Below are positions 35,385 to 47,682 of a stretch of 64,000 nucleotides of DNA, in pieces. The translations under genes were made by a program, and so were the position numbers. The stretch spans positions 131,854,454 through 131,918,453 of the forward strand of contig OZ023263.1 in NCBI GenBank assembly GCA_964006375.1, in the 5' to 3' direction. Each line of letters begins with the position of its first letter. Position 1 is the first letter of the stretch. Source of the stretch: Tillus elongatus (lineage: Eukaryota > Arthropoda > Insecta > Coleoptera > Cleridae). Below the pieces are notes generated by a model, which searched no databases, was not told the DNA's origin, and saw only the letters and a list, made by a program, of their open reading frames with translations.

Positions 35385-36281
35385 AATGTATATAGATATT
35401 AAAAAATGTTGTATCATTATATTTTTTTTATCAATTTGATAACTATTATCAGACAAACGAAAATGACGGGTTAACTGTTTTCTTAGGTAATGTATATAAA
35501 TTTAAATAAATAAGTACTTTAATTTCACGTGAAATAACCCTATTTTGCGTTGTCTATAGTGAAAGTAATAACACGTTTTTACAGAAATTCATCTTTTCAC
35601 CCAACATTTTTTATTATTAAATATTTGGCTTTACATACTAGTGGGAAACTCAACTGTTTCAAAAATAACAGCTCCTCAGTTTAACAGAATAACTCTGTAG
35701 TAGTGTCCGTATGCCGTATCCTCATCAACAACCGGTTAAAGTTAAAATTAAAATTAAACCGTTTTATTGTACCGAAGATCCTACGTCCCTAAAGCTGTGT
35801 GCGAGAGCGAGCACACTAGTATAAATAATAATGTCACAGTATAAGTAAACAGTCTTTCTTTATGCTGTGATAATGTTATGAAGTACAGTCCGCTCTATAC
35901 TGTAACCCATACATATTTAGCATTCCCAATCTCAAGGCTATTCATCCCTAAGTGAGTGGTGAACGTGTCGCCACCTAGTTCGGAACCAAGTACTATGTTG
36001 TCACGCCCGCTCCAAATAACACAGCGTCTTACATGCTACTTACATGCTATTCATCCCGTTAAATGGTTAAATAACAGTTGCCGATGAAAACCGATGTTTA
36101 TTCATCGAACCTAGTTGCAGTGGAACTGAAACAGACACGACGCCGAATTCTAGTTTAGTGTAAAAAGGGTTATTTTTTAAGCTGCTATTTTTATAAGTCC
36201 ATAACTGGTGGTTACCGTTCCGGCTCGGTAACCATTTAAAAATAACTGACAGTTAAATAACGACCCATCACTAGTAACCCA
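34369..36281. mobile_element. Non-autonomous hAT element with 8-bp target duplication
   Basis: The element (34377-36273, 1897 bp) begins TAGTGATGGG and ends CCCATCACTA, a 10-bp terminal inverted repeat. GTAACCCA lies on both sides (34369-34376 and 36274-36281). TIR length, sequence style and 8-bp duplication are those of hAT transposons. There is no transposase frame; the interior holds a (TA)n tract (35291-35381) and AT-rich filler. Subterminal sequence is rich in AATAACGG/CCGTTATT words, which in hAT elements can be transposase binding sites. A 49-bp direct repeat occurs at 34502-34550 and 35777-35825. Confidence 0.9.
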
Positions 36282-36985
36282 CTCTCTCCATTCATTGTAC
36301 ACCTTTCCATGAGCTGATTTAAGACGGATTTAGAAAATTAAAGTAAGTATTTTCCTAGAGTATGGTTTACTTATGTAGACGATATTTTTGCAGTGTTTAT
36401 CACAAATATGTGCAAAGTAGATGATTTTATAAAAAGACTGAACTGTCAATTTGATTTAATAAAATTCACCCAGTTAACAGTAAACTTCCTTTTCTATATG
36501 TACTGATTATTAAAACAAATGACGCTCTTGAATTCTATGTCCACAGGAAGGAAACTATCACTCTGAGTTACATTCCGAATGGCTCACATCATACGTTTGC
36601 ACAAAAAACGGCTGGCTTAAATTTCTTAGTTAATAGATTGATAAATTTTTCCTTAATTAAAAGTAGATATAGTATAGATAATTCTATACTATATCTACTT
36701 TGATGATGCTATATCCACATGATACTATATCCACGTTTTGATGTACTCTAATGAGTACATCAAAACGTGGCTAAATTTAAGTGACATTCGGATTGCTTAG
36801 CCGAAAAATTAATTAATAGACGCAGTACAAAGAAAATTTTAGCAGAATGCACAACATTCAGGAAAGATAAAATAGAGAAAAAAATGTTTGCCTACCTTTT
36901 CAACGGCGTATCACAAGGCGTCTCGAGAGCATTTAAAAAAAAAGGATTTGCAGCTGACTTTTACAAGAAAAAATAATTTAAGAAA
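36274..36985 (+). pseudogene. PLE-2 reverse transcriptase, second part
   Basis: The frame resumes after the hAT element with a PFIVHL-like stretch. It reads WFTYVDDIFAVF (catalytic YVDD, 36372-36383) and LEFYVHRKETITLSYI, then AEKLINRRSTKKILAE near 36800. It is broken by stops. Between 36661 and 36770 an insert with two perfect hairpins disrupts the frame. Confidence 0.85.
36661..36770. repeat. Two perfect 40-nt hairpins with identical TAAT loops
   Basis: The first is 36661-36700 (18-bp arms, loop TAAT) and the second 36731-36770 (18-bp arms, loop TAAT). They are 30 bp apart. The outer arms belong to the RT frame and the inner arms are their inverted copies. Joining the outer arms through one TAAT gives an uninterrupted reading frame. 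Confidence 0.95.
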
Positions 36986-37300
36986 TTTGTTGTAATACGA
37001 AAGATAAAGATGAATCCACTGAAATATCGGTTATCTATGCGATAGGTTGTAAAGATTGTAATATTAAATACGTTGGGCAGACTAGGAGACCCATTGAGAC
37101 TAGATTTAGTGAACATCTGGCACAGCTGAGATACGGTAGTGTAGACAAGTCATACGTGGCACAACATACTCGGGATAGTGACCACCACATTGATAAAGAA
37201 AATCTGAGACTTATGCTAAGTGCAAAAATGTTAGACAGCCAGCGAATCTAGATGCGTTCGAAAGTAATTATATTTCTATGGCAATAAAAAACAAATGTTC
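36986..37300 (+). pseudogene. PLE-2 GIY-YIG endonuclease
   Basis: The frame reads VIYAIGCKDC then KYVGQTRRPIETRFSEHL. VIY replaces GIY and YVG replaces YIG, both common variants. The catalytic Arg region and EH follow. Near the end is ESNYISMA and an R/A-rich finish that continues into the right arm. A stop and a shift near 37250 break it. The domain nicks target DNA in Penelope-like elements, which supports the assignment of the upstream RT. Confidence 0.85.
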
Positions 37301-37635
37301 CTTAAATCGAGCCCCGTCACTGGTTTCCAGTCCTCTGTTTGCGCTCCGTCTTTGATGCAGATAAACTTTGCCAAACCTGTCAGGTGGAGTGAAAGGCGGT
37401 TCAAAGACCTCGTCTAGCAATTAAAGCACAATACACAGAAAATTTGCCTGGGATTCAATCTCCCCCTCAGTATCGTTCTTTACCTAAGACTCAGTATAAA
37501 AGGTGATGTTTAGTAGTAGGTAATTAGAATTTTTCATCCTCTGATGACGCTGTCTTTGTTAGGGAAACGATCGTCAGGTCTTTAAAAATATGTGTTATGG
37601 TTATTTGAGTTATCGAAGTGTACTCATTTTTCTGT
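37222..37635 (+). repeat. PLE-2 right arm (pseudo-LTR)
   Basis: Inverted partner of 33580-34018. It begins within the endonuclease C-terminus and ends near AAGTGTACT at about 37625. Confidence 0.8.
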
Positions 37636-37639
37636 CAAA

Positions 37640-39475
37640 AAATCTTGACCAATGACATAACAATGCAGCTGCTGGCAGCTACTGGCGTCTGGTGGACTCG
37701 CCCACTGTTTATTGTTTATGGAAATATACCCACCTTCTAACAATATTTTGCGCGTGCCTGTGCGTGGAACGATATTGTAAACACAATAGCTTTTGAGAGC
37801 CTTGAGCTAATAACTGAGTTTTTGCTGTATACAATTTTTGCAAACGTAAAACAAAGTTATTAGGAAACCAGCCACGTATGGTGCACGATTTGTTTTGTTT
37901 CATTTTACTTCTTGTGATTTTTGACAAAGCTACTCGTTTCAAACTTGCGTCCACTTTTTATACATAAATGTCTTACCCTCGATTATCTTTAATCAAATCT
38001 AAACATGAAAATCACTTGGTTGGCTTCAAAAATGTCAATGTTTTCGTGTATTCGTTCTTCTTTAAGCTAAATTATTTCAAAAACCCACTCACATCAAAAT
38101 GTTGGCCTTTGTTTTAAGAAGCGTCTTTGCTCATACCTAATTGTTGATTAACCAATTCTCAACATAAAAAGGTTTTAGAAATCTACTTCAAAGTATCAAA
38201 TGCTTAGCCTTCAATCATTCTTTACTCAAGTCAAATATTATAAACTGGTCGCCAGCGTACCTATATACCGATTTTCTAAACATCATACCTTTCAAAGACC
38301 TGATACAACAACTTCATTTTTGGCACATACGATTATATTGCTATATATTGGCAAAAACACCAATTACATTAAATTACCCCAAGATCTTTTTTGTTCAATA
38401 CATTTTAAAAACTTTTGAAAAAAGATCTTCCTTATTAAGGCGTAAGCCCAATAAAGGAAAGGTTTTGCTTAAAAAAACTCAACTCTAACCTGTTCTGTGA
38501 AAGTTTGCTTAACGTGACGCCCATTTATTAAAAAATTGATAAATGAACACACCCACAAGAAAAAAAAATGAAGTGGAACTTGATTTTAGTAAATGAGTAA
38601 TATTGCTTAGAAACTCAAATATATAATCACCATTCGGCAACGTTGAATGCAACCCTCATTTATTAAATTCACTTTATATGACTTCCTTTCACACAAAAAT
38701 CTGTTGCAATAGATTGCCATTTGCCGCTTATCTTTTTTGTAAAAGTATATTTTACTTAAACTTCTTTCAAACGCTTATGTTTGTTATGATTAGCTATGTA
38801 TTAATAATAATAATAGAGAAACTTTGTAACCCCATGGGAGACTATTTTATTATGATAATTTCCTTGTCTATAAATTTATACTGTAAAAATTTATACACGC
38901 TAAGCTCAGAAGATGATTGGATTGGGCTTCAAGGTATCGCTTAGTATGGGTGTGTTTTCGATGTGGCATGAGAGTGCGCATGTGTGTTAAGTGTGTAATC
39001 AATTTTGTAAACACGATAACTGACGAAAGCTTTTTTTTCGTGCTTGAAACAGGCGTAAAATAAGGTGATTAGAAAACGAGACAGATCGGGATAGCGGTAG
39101 ATGCTTTGTTTTTTTAAATAAAAAATCTTTGTTGTGTGTTGACAAAAGTGTTTTATAGGAAGTCTTGAAATATCGCATCTCTTGTGATTTTTGTCTAAGC
39201 CCACTCGATCATTTAAAAGTGGTGACTGCTGTTAATAAAAGGGAATTCTGCTGTTATCATTCGATCAAATCTAAAGATATTCTTTTTAAACGACTTCAAA
39301 AAAAGGAAAAGATTCTCAATTCGACTGTATTTTTTTATGTGTTTTACCTCAGAACTTTTTTCTAGGTGAACCAATTTTGATGATTCTTTTTTTATTTGAA
39401 AGCTGATGCTTCTCATGTGGTTCCATATGAATTTGATCAAGATTAGAACAGTCGATTTTGAGTTACCCTTAGTGA
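37640..39475. other. No recognised gene
   Basis: AT-rich, with an imperfect hairpin near 38424-38461 (CCTTATTAAGGCG...AATAAAGG). Several 60-90-codon frames on both strands lack any known domain. Confidence 0.5.
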
Positions 39476-39479
39476 AGTC

Positions 39480-40395
<916 letters not shown>

Positions 40396-40399
40396 TAAA

Positions 40400-42370
40400 T
40401 CGGAAGATAAATAATGCTGCAAATCTAATCATAACATCCACATAGCTATGATAATTTATTCTCTCAGAAAGACATTATCATGGACTACATTGACTACAAA
40501 GAAAATATTTGTATTCCTATAGGTACCCATAAACTTTTGAAACGTTATATTACTCGAGTTTATTGAAAAAATGTCAATTTTCACCAAATCACCCCTTATT
40601 TAACCCGTACCCCCTGAAGAGGTCTCACCCAAAAACAAAAACCCAAAAGCGTTCCTTTGTTGGGTCCCTACTGGATACCAAATTTGAAGATGATATCTCA
40701 ATTCGTTCGAAAGCTATTACGCTTATCAACAGACAGACGTACATGCCGACAGACCAACCGACCGACAGACAAAAAAAAAGTTTGTTTCAGAATCAAGTTT
40801 CTATGTGTTTTGAGACTTTTTACGCCGGTTTAGCAAAAGAAAAATTCGAAATCTTTTTCAACAATATTCCACCCTCACACATTCAACAAACACAGTCAAT
40901 TTCAGCACAAAAATGTATAATGACATTAAAAGTTTTCTAATAAATAAACCCTAACACGTTATCTTACTCGAGTTTTAACGAAAAAATTTCAGTTTTCACC
41001 AAATCATGCCCTAGCCACTAAAGCGATTTTGCCCTAAAACAATCCGAATAGTTCGTTTGTCGAGTGATAACTGTATACTAAATTTGAAGACGATATCTTA
41101 ATTCGTTCTAAAGTTATCGTGGCTACAGACAGGCATACAGACCGACAGACAAAAAAAATTCGTTTCCAAATCATGTTTGGAAACTTTTTACGACGTTTAA
41201 GCGAAATTTTTGTCGCCGGTGCGATACTTCCACACGTTGTGGAAGTGTTGCAAATAGAATCATAACTTCCACATAGCTGCGATAATTTATTCTCTTCAGA
41301 AAAATATTCTCATGGAATGAATTTGAGGCACATAACTTGCCACAAAGAAAATATTTGTATTCCGTACCCATAAACTTTCGAAACCTTATATCACTCGAGA
41401 TTTATTGAAAAAATGTCAATGATCACCAAATCACTTATTATTTATTCCCTACCCCCTGAAGCGATCTTATCGAAAAACAATTCGAAGCGTTCCTTTGTCG
41501 GATGCTAACTGGATAACAAATTTGAAGATGATAAAGTTATTGAGCCTATTAACAGACAGACCAACAGACGGACCGACCGACAGACCGACAGACCGACAGA
41601 AAAAAAATTCGTTCCATCCAGTTTTTTATGTGTTTTGAGACGTTTACGCCGTGTTAGCAAAAAAAATTCGAAATTTTTGTCAACAATATTCCACCCCCCA
41701 CGCATTCAACCCCTAATATAATTTTAGCACAGAATACCAGATGTTTGATGAAATTAAGTCTTCTAATAAATAAACCGTAAAAAGTTATATTACTCGAGTT
41801 TTGACGAAAAAAATTCAATTTCCACCAAATCGCCCCCAATTCATCCCCGACCCCCTAAAGCGATTTACCCAAAAATAATCCAAACCGTCTTCTGTGTTTT
41901 AAAACTTTTTACGCCGTTTTAGCAACAACAAAAATTCTAAACTTTTGTGAACAATATTCCACCCCCACACATTCAGCCCCTCATTTAACTTCAACAGAAA
42001 ATACCCGATGTGTGATAAAGTTAAAAGTTGTCTAATAAATGAACCCTAAAACGTTATATTACTCTATTGACGAAAAAATGTCAATTTTCACCAAATCACC
42101 CCCAATTCATCCCCTATCCCATAAAGCGAGTTTACCCAAAAACAACCCGAACCGTTAGTTTGTCGGGTGCTAACTCTATACCAAATTTGAAGATGATATC
42201 TCAATTCATTCTACAGGTATCTTGGCTACAAACAGACAGACACACAGACCGACAGACAAAAAAAATTTGTTCCCAAATGATGTTTTCTATATGTTTTGTG
42301 CCTTTTTACGACGTTTAAGCGAAAAAAAAATTTTTTGTTGCCGATTTGGTACTTCCACACAATGTGGAAA
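40400..42370. repeat. Tandem array of about 420-bp units with (ACAG)n cores
   Basis: Five degenerate units are recognised by ACTCGAGTTT-ATTGAAAAAATGTCAATTTTCACCAAATC near 40552, 40970, 41390, 41793 and 42060. The spacing is 418, 420, 403 and 267 bp; the last interval lacks the ACAG-bearing third. ACAGACAGAC-type tracts follow at 40732, 41126, 41556 and 42230. A longer-range pattern of about 820 bp is also present (GATAATTTATTCTC near 40450 and 41280). Reading frames across it are repeat artefacts. Confidence 0.85.
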
Positions 42371-42569
42371 CAATTACATTTAAGTATACTTAAATTTTTT
42401 AGATTTAATATCTTGATTCATTTTTTCGCTAAACTCAAGCAATATACAATTTTTGGATTTTTTTTTAATCACAAGGTATTTACAAATAGAATTTAATTTA
42501 CAATAGTATATTCAGCTTGGCAGACTATTGAAAAACAGAAACCCTGATTACGTAGCAGAGAGATAGAGA

Positions 42570-42583
42570 GGGGGGGGGGGGGG
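42570..42583. repeat. G14 homopolymer run
   Basis: Fourteen consecutive G after AGATAGAGA, preceding SINE copy 2. Confidence 0.95.
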
Positions 42584-42729
42584 CACCACTAATCTGTTCG
42601 CTGCTGTAACTCTAACCACAGCATAACATGATGCTGCTCTAACCTTGAATGAGTCTGTCTTGTTGACTTGTTCGCGCTAGGACGACGCAAAAGCATTAGC
42701 GTTTCACTTCACGCACTGCTTTTATTTAA

Positions 42730-43106
42730 ACGATTTTATTGTTTTTTTTTAACGTCGACCTATTTCCGCGACTATGGCCAGTCACCGATGCCAGTGAGCA
42801 GTGTCACCTCACTATCCTGGAAATTTTGCCGAGCCCCTGCCTTTCTGTAACAAGGATGGGGATCTTTAACGTATGGACATGGGATCAACCCCCTCTGAAG
42901 GGCGGGACGTGCAAACATTCAACTTGCTCAAATACAATGCCACAACCTCGTTTGATGTTAAGTTTACAGTATGTACTAAATATGGGAATCCTGTGTTTCG
43001 AACCCAATACCCCTCGGTTCAGAGGCACACCATTATCAATTCTTTTTATTGATAAAAAAATCACACCTCCTTACCACTGGGTCACCGCAGCTCTTACGAT
43101 TTTATT
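42730..43106 (-). mobile_element. tRNA-derived SINE, copy 2, with 11-bp target duplication
   Basis: ACGATTTTATT occurs at 42730-42740 and 43096-43106, bracketing the SINE. The minus-strand head (43095 to 42984) has A-box-like TGACCCAGTGG and B-box-like GGTTCGAAACAC. The body has the GGGGATCTTTAACGT block, and the 3' end is A-rich (AAAAAAAAAC on the minus strand). Transcription would be by RNA polymerase III. A 30-bp insertion splits the head between the two boxes (43032-43061). A 127-codon frame across it is spurious. Confidence 0.85.
43026..43067. mobile_element. 30-bp hairpin insertion with 6-bp duplication in the SINE head
   Basis: CACACC (43026-43031 and 43062-43067) flanks 30 bp that begin ATTATCAAT and contain ATTGATAA, an 8-bp stem. 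SINE copy 1 lacks it. Confidence 0.75.
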
Positions 43107-43797
43107 TAGTTTCAATACATAACGCACACATTTTTGGAACCACTACAACTCGTTCATTTCAAAATCGCATTCATTTATTAAAACTATACAATATAAATGT
43201 CGTGTAAAATGGACCTTAATTTAGTCATAGTAACGTTGCACAGAAGGTCAAGAGAATATAAATAGCAAATTTGATTTGAACTACTCCATAAAAAGTTAAG
43301 CCAAGTATCCTGTTCCAAAAAATGGTTACGCAAATTAAATAAACATTTATAAAACTGCAACAGCCTTATTGCTAATAAGTTAAGATAAACATGGCATGTG
43401 CCAAACTGAAAAGAATATAGAAAATATTGTCTGCCTTAAATAATTTATTCGCTAATTAATATTAAACCGTATAGCCCACAGTGGCGGTAAGTGCCATTGG
43501 ACAATCCATTTTGCTTTATGATTGTTTGTCCAACTAGCTTAGCTTTTTATTAAAATATAAATTATACTAGATTTAAAAGAAACTCCTACCAAGTTATATA
43601 TTTATCTAGAGGACATTACCAACTAAAATACCCGCCAAGCATTAAGCTGTTTAATAAGCTTTTTTCAAATTTATTTTAACTAACATAAAACCCTAAAATG
43701 TCTTCTAATTGATTCACTTTGTCACAATCATCTTTTATATAAGGTCATTAATATAGTTCTTAGAAGGCAACACATCTCTAAGAAATTGTGATATATG

Positions 43798-43799
<2 letters not shown>
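43107..43799. other. No recognised gene
   Basis: AT-rich sequence; no domain, repeat or RNA gene seen. Confidence 0.55.

Positions 43800-43889
<90 letters not shown>
43800..43889. repeat. (TA)n microsatellite
   Basis: About 90 bp of TA repeats. Confidence 0.95.
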
Positions 43890-43890
<1 letters not shown>

Positions 43891-43954
43891 GTTTATTCTC
43901 TGTTTTTACGGCTAAATGTTGACAGGTATCTATAAAGAATTATTACATTTCTCC

Positions 43955-44035
43955 ACTCTATTTCATCATTTGATAAAACCAACATTATTAGCGAAACGAC
44001 CGTCAGTATTTTTACTTGGAGCTGGTGGATTGCGT
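43955..44035 (+). repeat. Decayed PLE-2 arm fragment
   Basis: TTCATCATTTGATAA then TTAGCGAAACGACCGTCAG matches the end of the PLE-2 arm (near 37540-37590). The fragment is short and diverged. Confidence 0.5.
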
Positions 44036-44374
44036 TTCATCACTGTACCTACTAATTAGCGCTCCTCACAGGTACTTAATATCACATTGCTGTTCTTATC
44101 TGAATAATCCACAGTTTTTTTACTAGCTTTTTTGTGAGATACAGAAGTCTTGGGGTGACACTTGACAAAAATTGGTGACAAAAATTGGTGGATTGGTTGG
44201 GAGCAAAAGGCAAGAACGTTCAGAGATTTGCTTACTCGACGTTCTCTTGCCTTTTTTTAAAGCAAGCCAGGATGTACGGATTTAAGGCGGAACTTTTAAG
44301 TATTCGGATGTAAATACAGACGCGGAGACTATTTCACAAATGTTGGCTTTCTTTTCTGTAACCGGTTTCGCTGC

Positions 44375-44440
44375 TTGACAGCATCCTCGGACGGAATATA
44401 TGAAGGGCAACAACAATTGATGAATTGAAATGTAACATTG
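44375..44440 (-). repeat. PLE-1 arm fragment
   Basis: GGTTTCGCTGCTTGACAGC and GGGCAACAACAATTGATGAATT match separate parts of the PLE-1 arm, joined by a deletion. Confidence 0.55.
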
Positions 44441-45303
44441 AACTCAAATGTGTGCTGTGCTTTCAAGACTGATTGTCTGAATTCTGAACCCATTTAGCAT
44501 CAGTAAATCTACAACAATAAGGGTGTGATTATCTAGGTCGCACACACACAGAAATAAGGCACATTTGTAATGAGTACAAATATTGCCATAAGGTTAATAA
44601 GTGAGAAACAGACACCAATCCCTTTTATGCCCCATCTCTTTCTCTTGAACATTTGCCTCAACTGTAATTAATTCCGGTTCCCTTCCAGTTCAAGGTTACG
44701 CTTCAATGCTTTTAATCAACAATAATTTATAATTATTTCTGCTTATATGAGACAAGTTTAAGTTTTTTCATAAACTTAAACTTTTTATTTTAGATCATCC
44801 AGAGACTAAACGTTATACCCTTTTAAATTGTGCCTACTAGCTAACACGTGTTTGTAATCACTAAAATTTGTTATATTGATCTTTGATCAGATGAAATATA
44901 TTGTAATGAGTTCCATGACATTTAAATGCTTTAAAATTGTTTTAGGAGATAAGCTTAATTTTATAAAAACTGTTTATTTTAAATAATCCAATGACTTTTC
45001 TCTAAGAGTGTGTCTAAGTACTTATGTTTTTATTGCAGTTTTTGAACATTTATACATGATTTTTCTTTACAAAAAGCTGTTGCAATAAATTTACCTACGA
45101 ACTTCTACCTTATTGTTTTGTAAACATCACATCTCATTTTAACCCCTTTTAAAGGTTACGCTTATTAATGAGTAGCTTAATAATAAAAAACTTTGTATCT
45201 ATATGAGTTTATTTTGAAGACTTCAAAAAGCCTATTATACGATTTTCATTAGTATATGTTTATATGGTACAAATTTATACGACCTCAAAAGGGAGCGAAT
45301 ACT

Positions 45304-45306
<3 letters not shown>
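44441..45306. other. No recognised gene
   Basis: AT-rich sequence without domains or strong repeats. Confidence 0.5.

Positions 45307-45391
<85 letters not shown>
45307..45391. repeat. (TA)n microsatellite
   Basis: About 85 bp of TA; immediately followed by TTAGTGAATTTTT, which resembles the HINE-like left end and may mark another remnant. Confidence 0.9.
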
Positions 45392-45393
<2 letters not shown>

Positions 45394-46319
45394 TGAATTT
45401 TTAATTTTTAATAATAATACACTAATAATAAAAGATACTACAAATAAAAACTTTATTATATATAAGAATTATCAAAAACGTTATAATTTTAATCACAGTT
45501 TATATTTGAATGAACTGTAAGTTGAATGGACTCAATTTCATATCATTATTGAAGGAATAGCATATTATTGATAAAACCGGACTAAGCGCTCCATTTCTTT
45601 TATCCCGCATTTCATGTGGTTGTTTTCCCGACGGTATTGACAGGACGTATTGTAGCAAGAAATGCGATAAAATATTTAGCCATCTATGAAAACAATTGGA
45701 AGAGATGACAGTGTAGATAGGAGTTTATTTTGTTCCACTGAGGGATTTGTTTATCAGATAAAATGTGCATTAGCTGTCACAAAACTTTATAAAGTTAAAA
45801 AACAACAGTCAAGCTTGTTCGCGACAGCAAATACTTGTTACTTTTAGACAACATACCGAGCAATTGAAAAACCCTTCGTCTTTGAAAAAAACAATTTAGC
45901 AAGGTAAAGATAAATAGTGCGCTTAGTGACAGATGATTTGTGGATAAACAATGTTTCTGTTCTGCTCTATTGATTTGCTGCTAACAAGGGGAAACTTATT
46001 ACGTGTCCTAGAATTACTAAATAACATCGACCACTAATACACATTTTTACTAGAAGTAAGACAATTTCAAACGGGGTAAAATTTGTGGCTGAATGAATTG
46101 TATGATTGTACGCCATAATCGCATAACACATAATTTTTGTTATCGGGCTTTGGGATAAATTTGGCGTAATATGCGTAGGTGTTCTAGTAAAGTTGAATGC
46201 AAGCGTTATATGAGACCATTAGAATTTGCATTTCTAGGGGTGGTGAAATGAACTTTTATCTTGTGCAAATTAAATAATTGTTTCACAGTTTCTAAGTGTT
46301 GTGTCCTAATATTGTTAAT
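45392..46319. other. No recognised gene
   Basis: AT-rich sequence; nothing assignable. Confidence 0.5.
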
Positions 46320-47020
46320 CCTCACCCTCAATCTCCCTGAGTCCACCCTTAGTCACCGTCCACCCCCCCCCTCCTACGCCCTCCACAGCAACTAGAGGTG
46401 CAGAGACGGCATTGATATCCAAGTGAGAGTTGTCATGGAGCGTCAGAATTGTTGTGTTCTCAAAAACTGTCATGTGTAAATAGTCATATCAAACATATTA
46501 GACAGATCACTAATCAAGTGTCAACAACCGGCATGATAGTTGATTATGCTGTGGTCTCACCAAAGTTAACTTCGTCGTCGTTGAGCGGTCAGGGAGCATC
46601 ATAGGAAGATCGCCTGACCCGCGACACGTAGTCAAGTCATCAATACCCACGGTGCCACCATTGGACGTGGACAGGTTAGTGAGCCTCGTTGTGCGAAGGA
46701 CCAATCTTTCGACGAGCGACTGACTTAGAGATCCCTTCAAGCGCGGCATCAACAGATCACAATCCACCTCCGTCAGCTGGACAGAGGCACCACCTTGGTC
46801 CCCGTGGACAACGCCGCCAGGTACCATTGACATTGTCCACGTGTTGGTTACTGCAAACTACCTCTCCAACCGTGAGTCACCGTTTTATTGTATTGTATTA
46901 TTAGGTCACAACACCCACATCACTCTTGTATTTAAATTTCTAACTTTGTAGTATTAAATTGTTATTGTTTTACCACGTGTATTTATTACAAATCTGTACC
47001 TACAAAGAACAGTTCCTCTG
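46320..47020 (+). other. GC-richer block, possibly a BEL-type LTR and flank
   Basis: Composition is clearly richer in GC than the surroundings at 46320-46860. Open frames exist on both strands (minus 46510-46833, plus 46689-46904), but neither shows a known domain. A candidate LTR runs from TGTCCACGTG (46834) to AAAGAACA near 47010. It is followed by TTCCTCTGGTCCTTCATGC, which resembles the start of BEL internal regions. No partner LTR is present, so this is weak. Confidence 0.3.
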
Positions 47021-47184
47021 GTCCTTCATGCTAACCCATCTGAACCGTACACTAATAGCTACTGCTGGTCCTCATTTCGAAAACGAGTCAATTATAGTTA
47101 AATAAACTTAATTTTCACTTATAAATGTATCTGTGTGTAAAATTTGGAAAGGTTTACTTGGAGTTTCTGTAAGCATTAAAGTGA

Positions 47185-47665
47185 GTGGCGATCATATTTT
47201 GCTCTTTTACATATTTCACAATGATTTATAAATTCATTAACTTTTTCCTTGATGTGTGAAAAATAATATTTATTAGCTATTTCCTTAATGGTCTCTTTAA
47301 TACCACGATGACTAGTTTTGGAGGTGTGATAATTTTGTATTACTTCTTGAATATCATCTGTCTCTGCAAAGGAAATATACGTTTCGGAGAGCTTATTATT
47401 TCAGGGTCATTATTGTTAAACAGTTCGGTATAAATATTACTAAAATCCTTATATAATTGATAAGTTTCAAAATTAAAACAATAACGTTAATTGGAAACAG
47501 TATAATCTTGTAAAAATTTAACAATGTTCTCTTATATTTTGTGGAGGAATTTGCACTAAGTCCTTAGTTTGGTTATACATTTTTACTTGTTTTACTGAGA
47601 TTTGGATACCTTTTTTCGGTTCAACAATTAATTGAGAATGATCACTCAGAGCTCGGATTTATATG
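47185..47665 (-). pseudogene. Errantivirus pol fragment: RNase H-integrase linker and HHCC zinc domain
   Basis: On the minus strand the integrase N-terminal zinc domain is readable. It has YHTSKTSHRGIKET (His pair), then CEICKRAKYDRH (Cys pair) at about 47185-47370. Upstream is a decayed linker. It sits 3' of the env of the neighbouring minus-strand copy, which is the wrong order for one element, so it belongs to a different copy. Confidence 0.7.
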
Positions 47666-47680
47666 CAAACATTTTAGGTG

Positions 47681-47682
<2 letters not shown>

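Noticed and set aside
40400..42370. CRISPR-like array
   Set aside because: Units are about 420 bp, degenerate, with a tetranucleotide core and no constant short repeat with unique spacers.
42984..43095. tRNA-like sequence with A and B boxes (and 40323-40395)
   Set aside because: The sequences belong to SINE heads: they are followed by a shared SINE body and, for copy 2, bounded by a target duplication. The fold is imperfect and one is split by 36 bp, so no functional tRNA is called.
46510..46904. Protein-coding exon in the GC-rich block
   Set aside because: Overlapping frames on both strands, no domain and no clear splice signals; composition alone is not enough.
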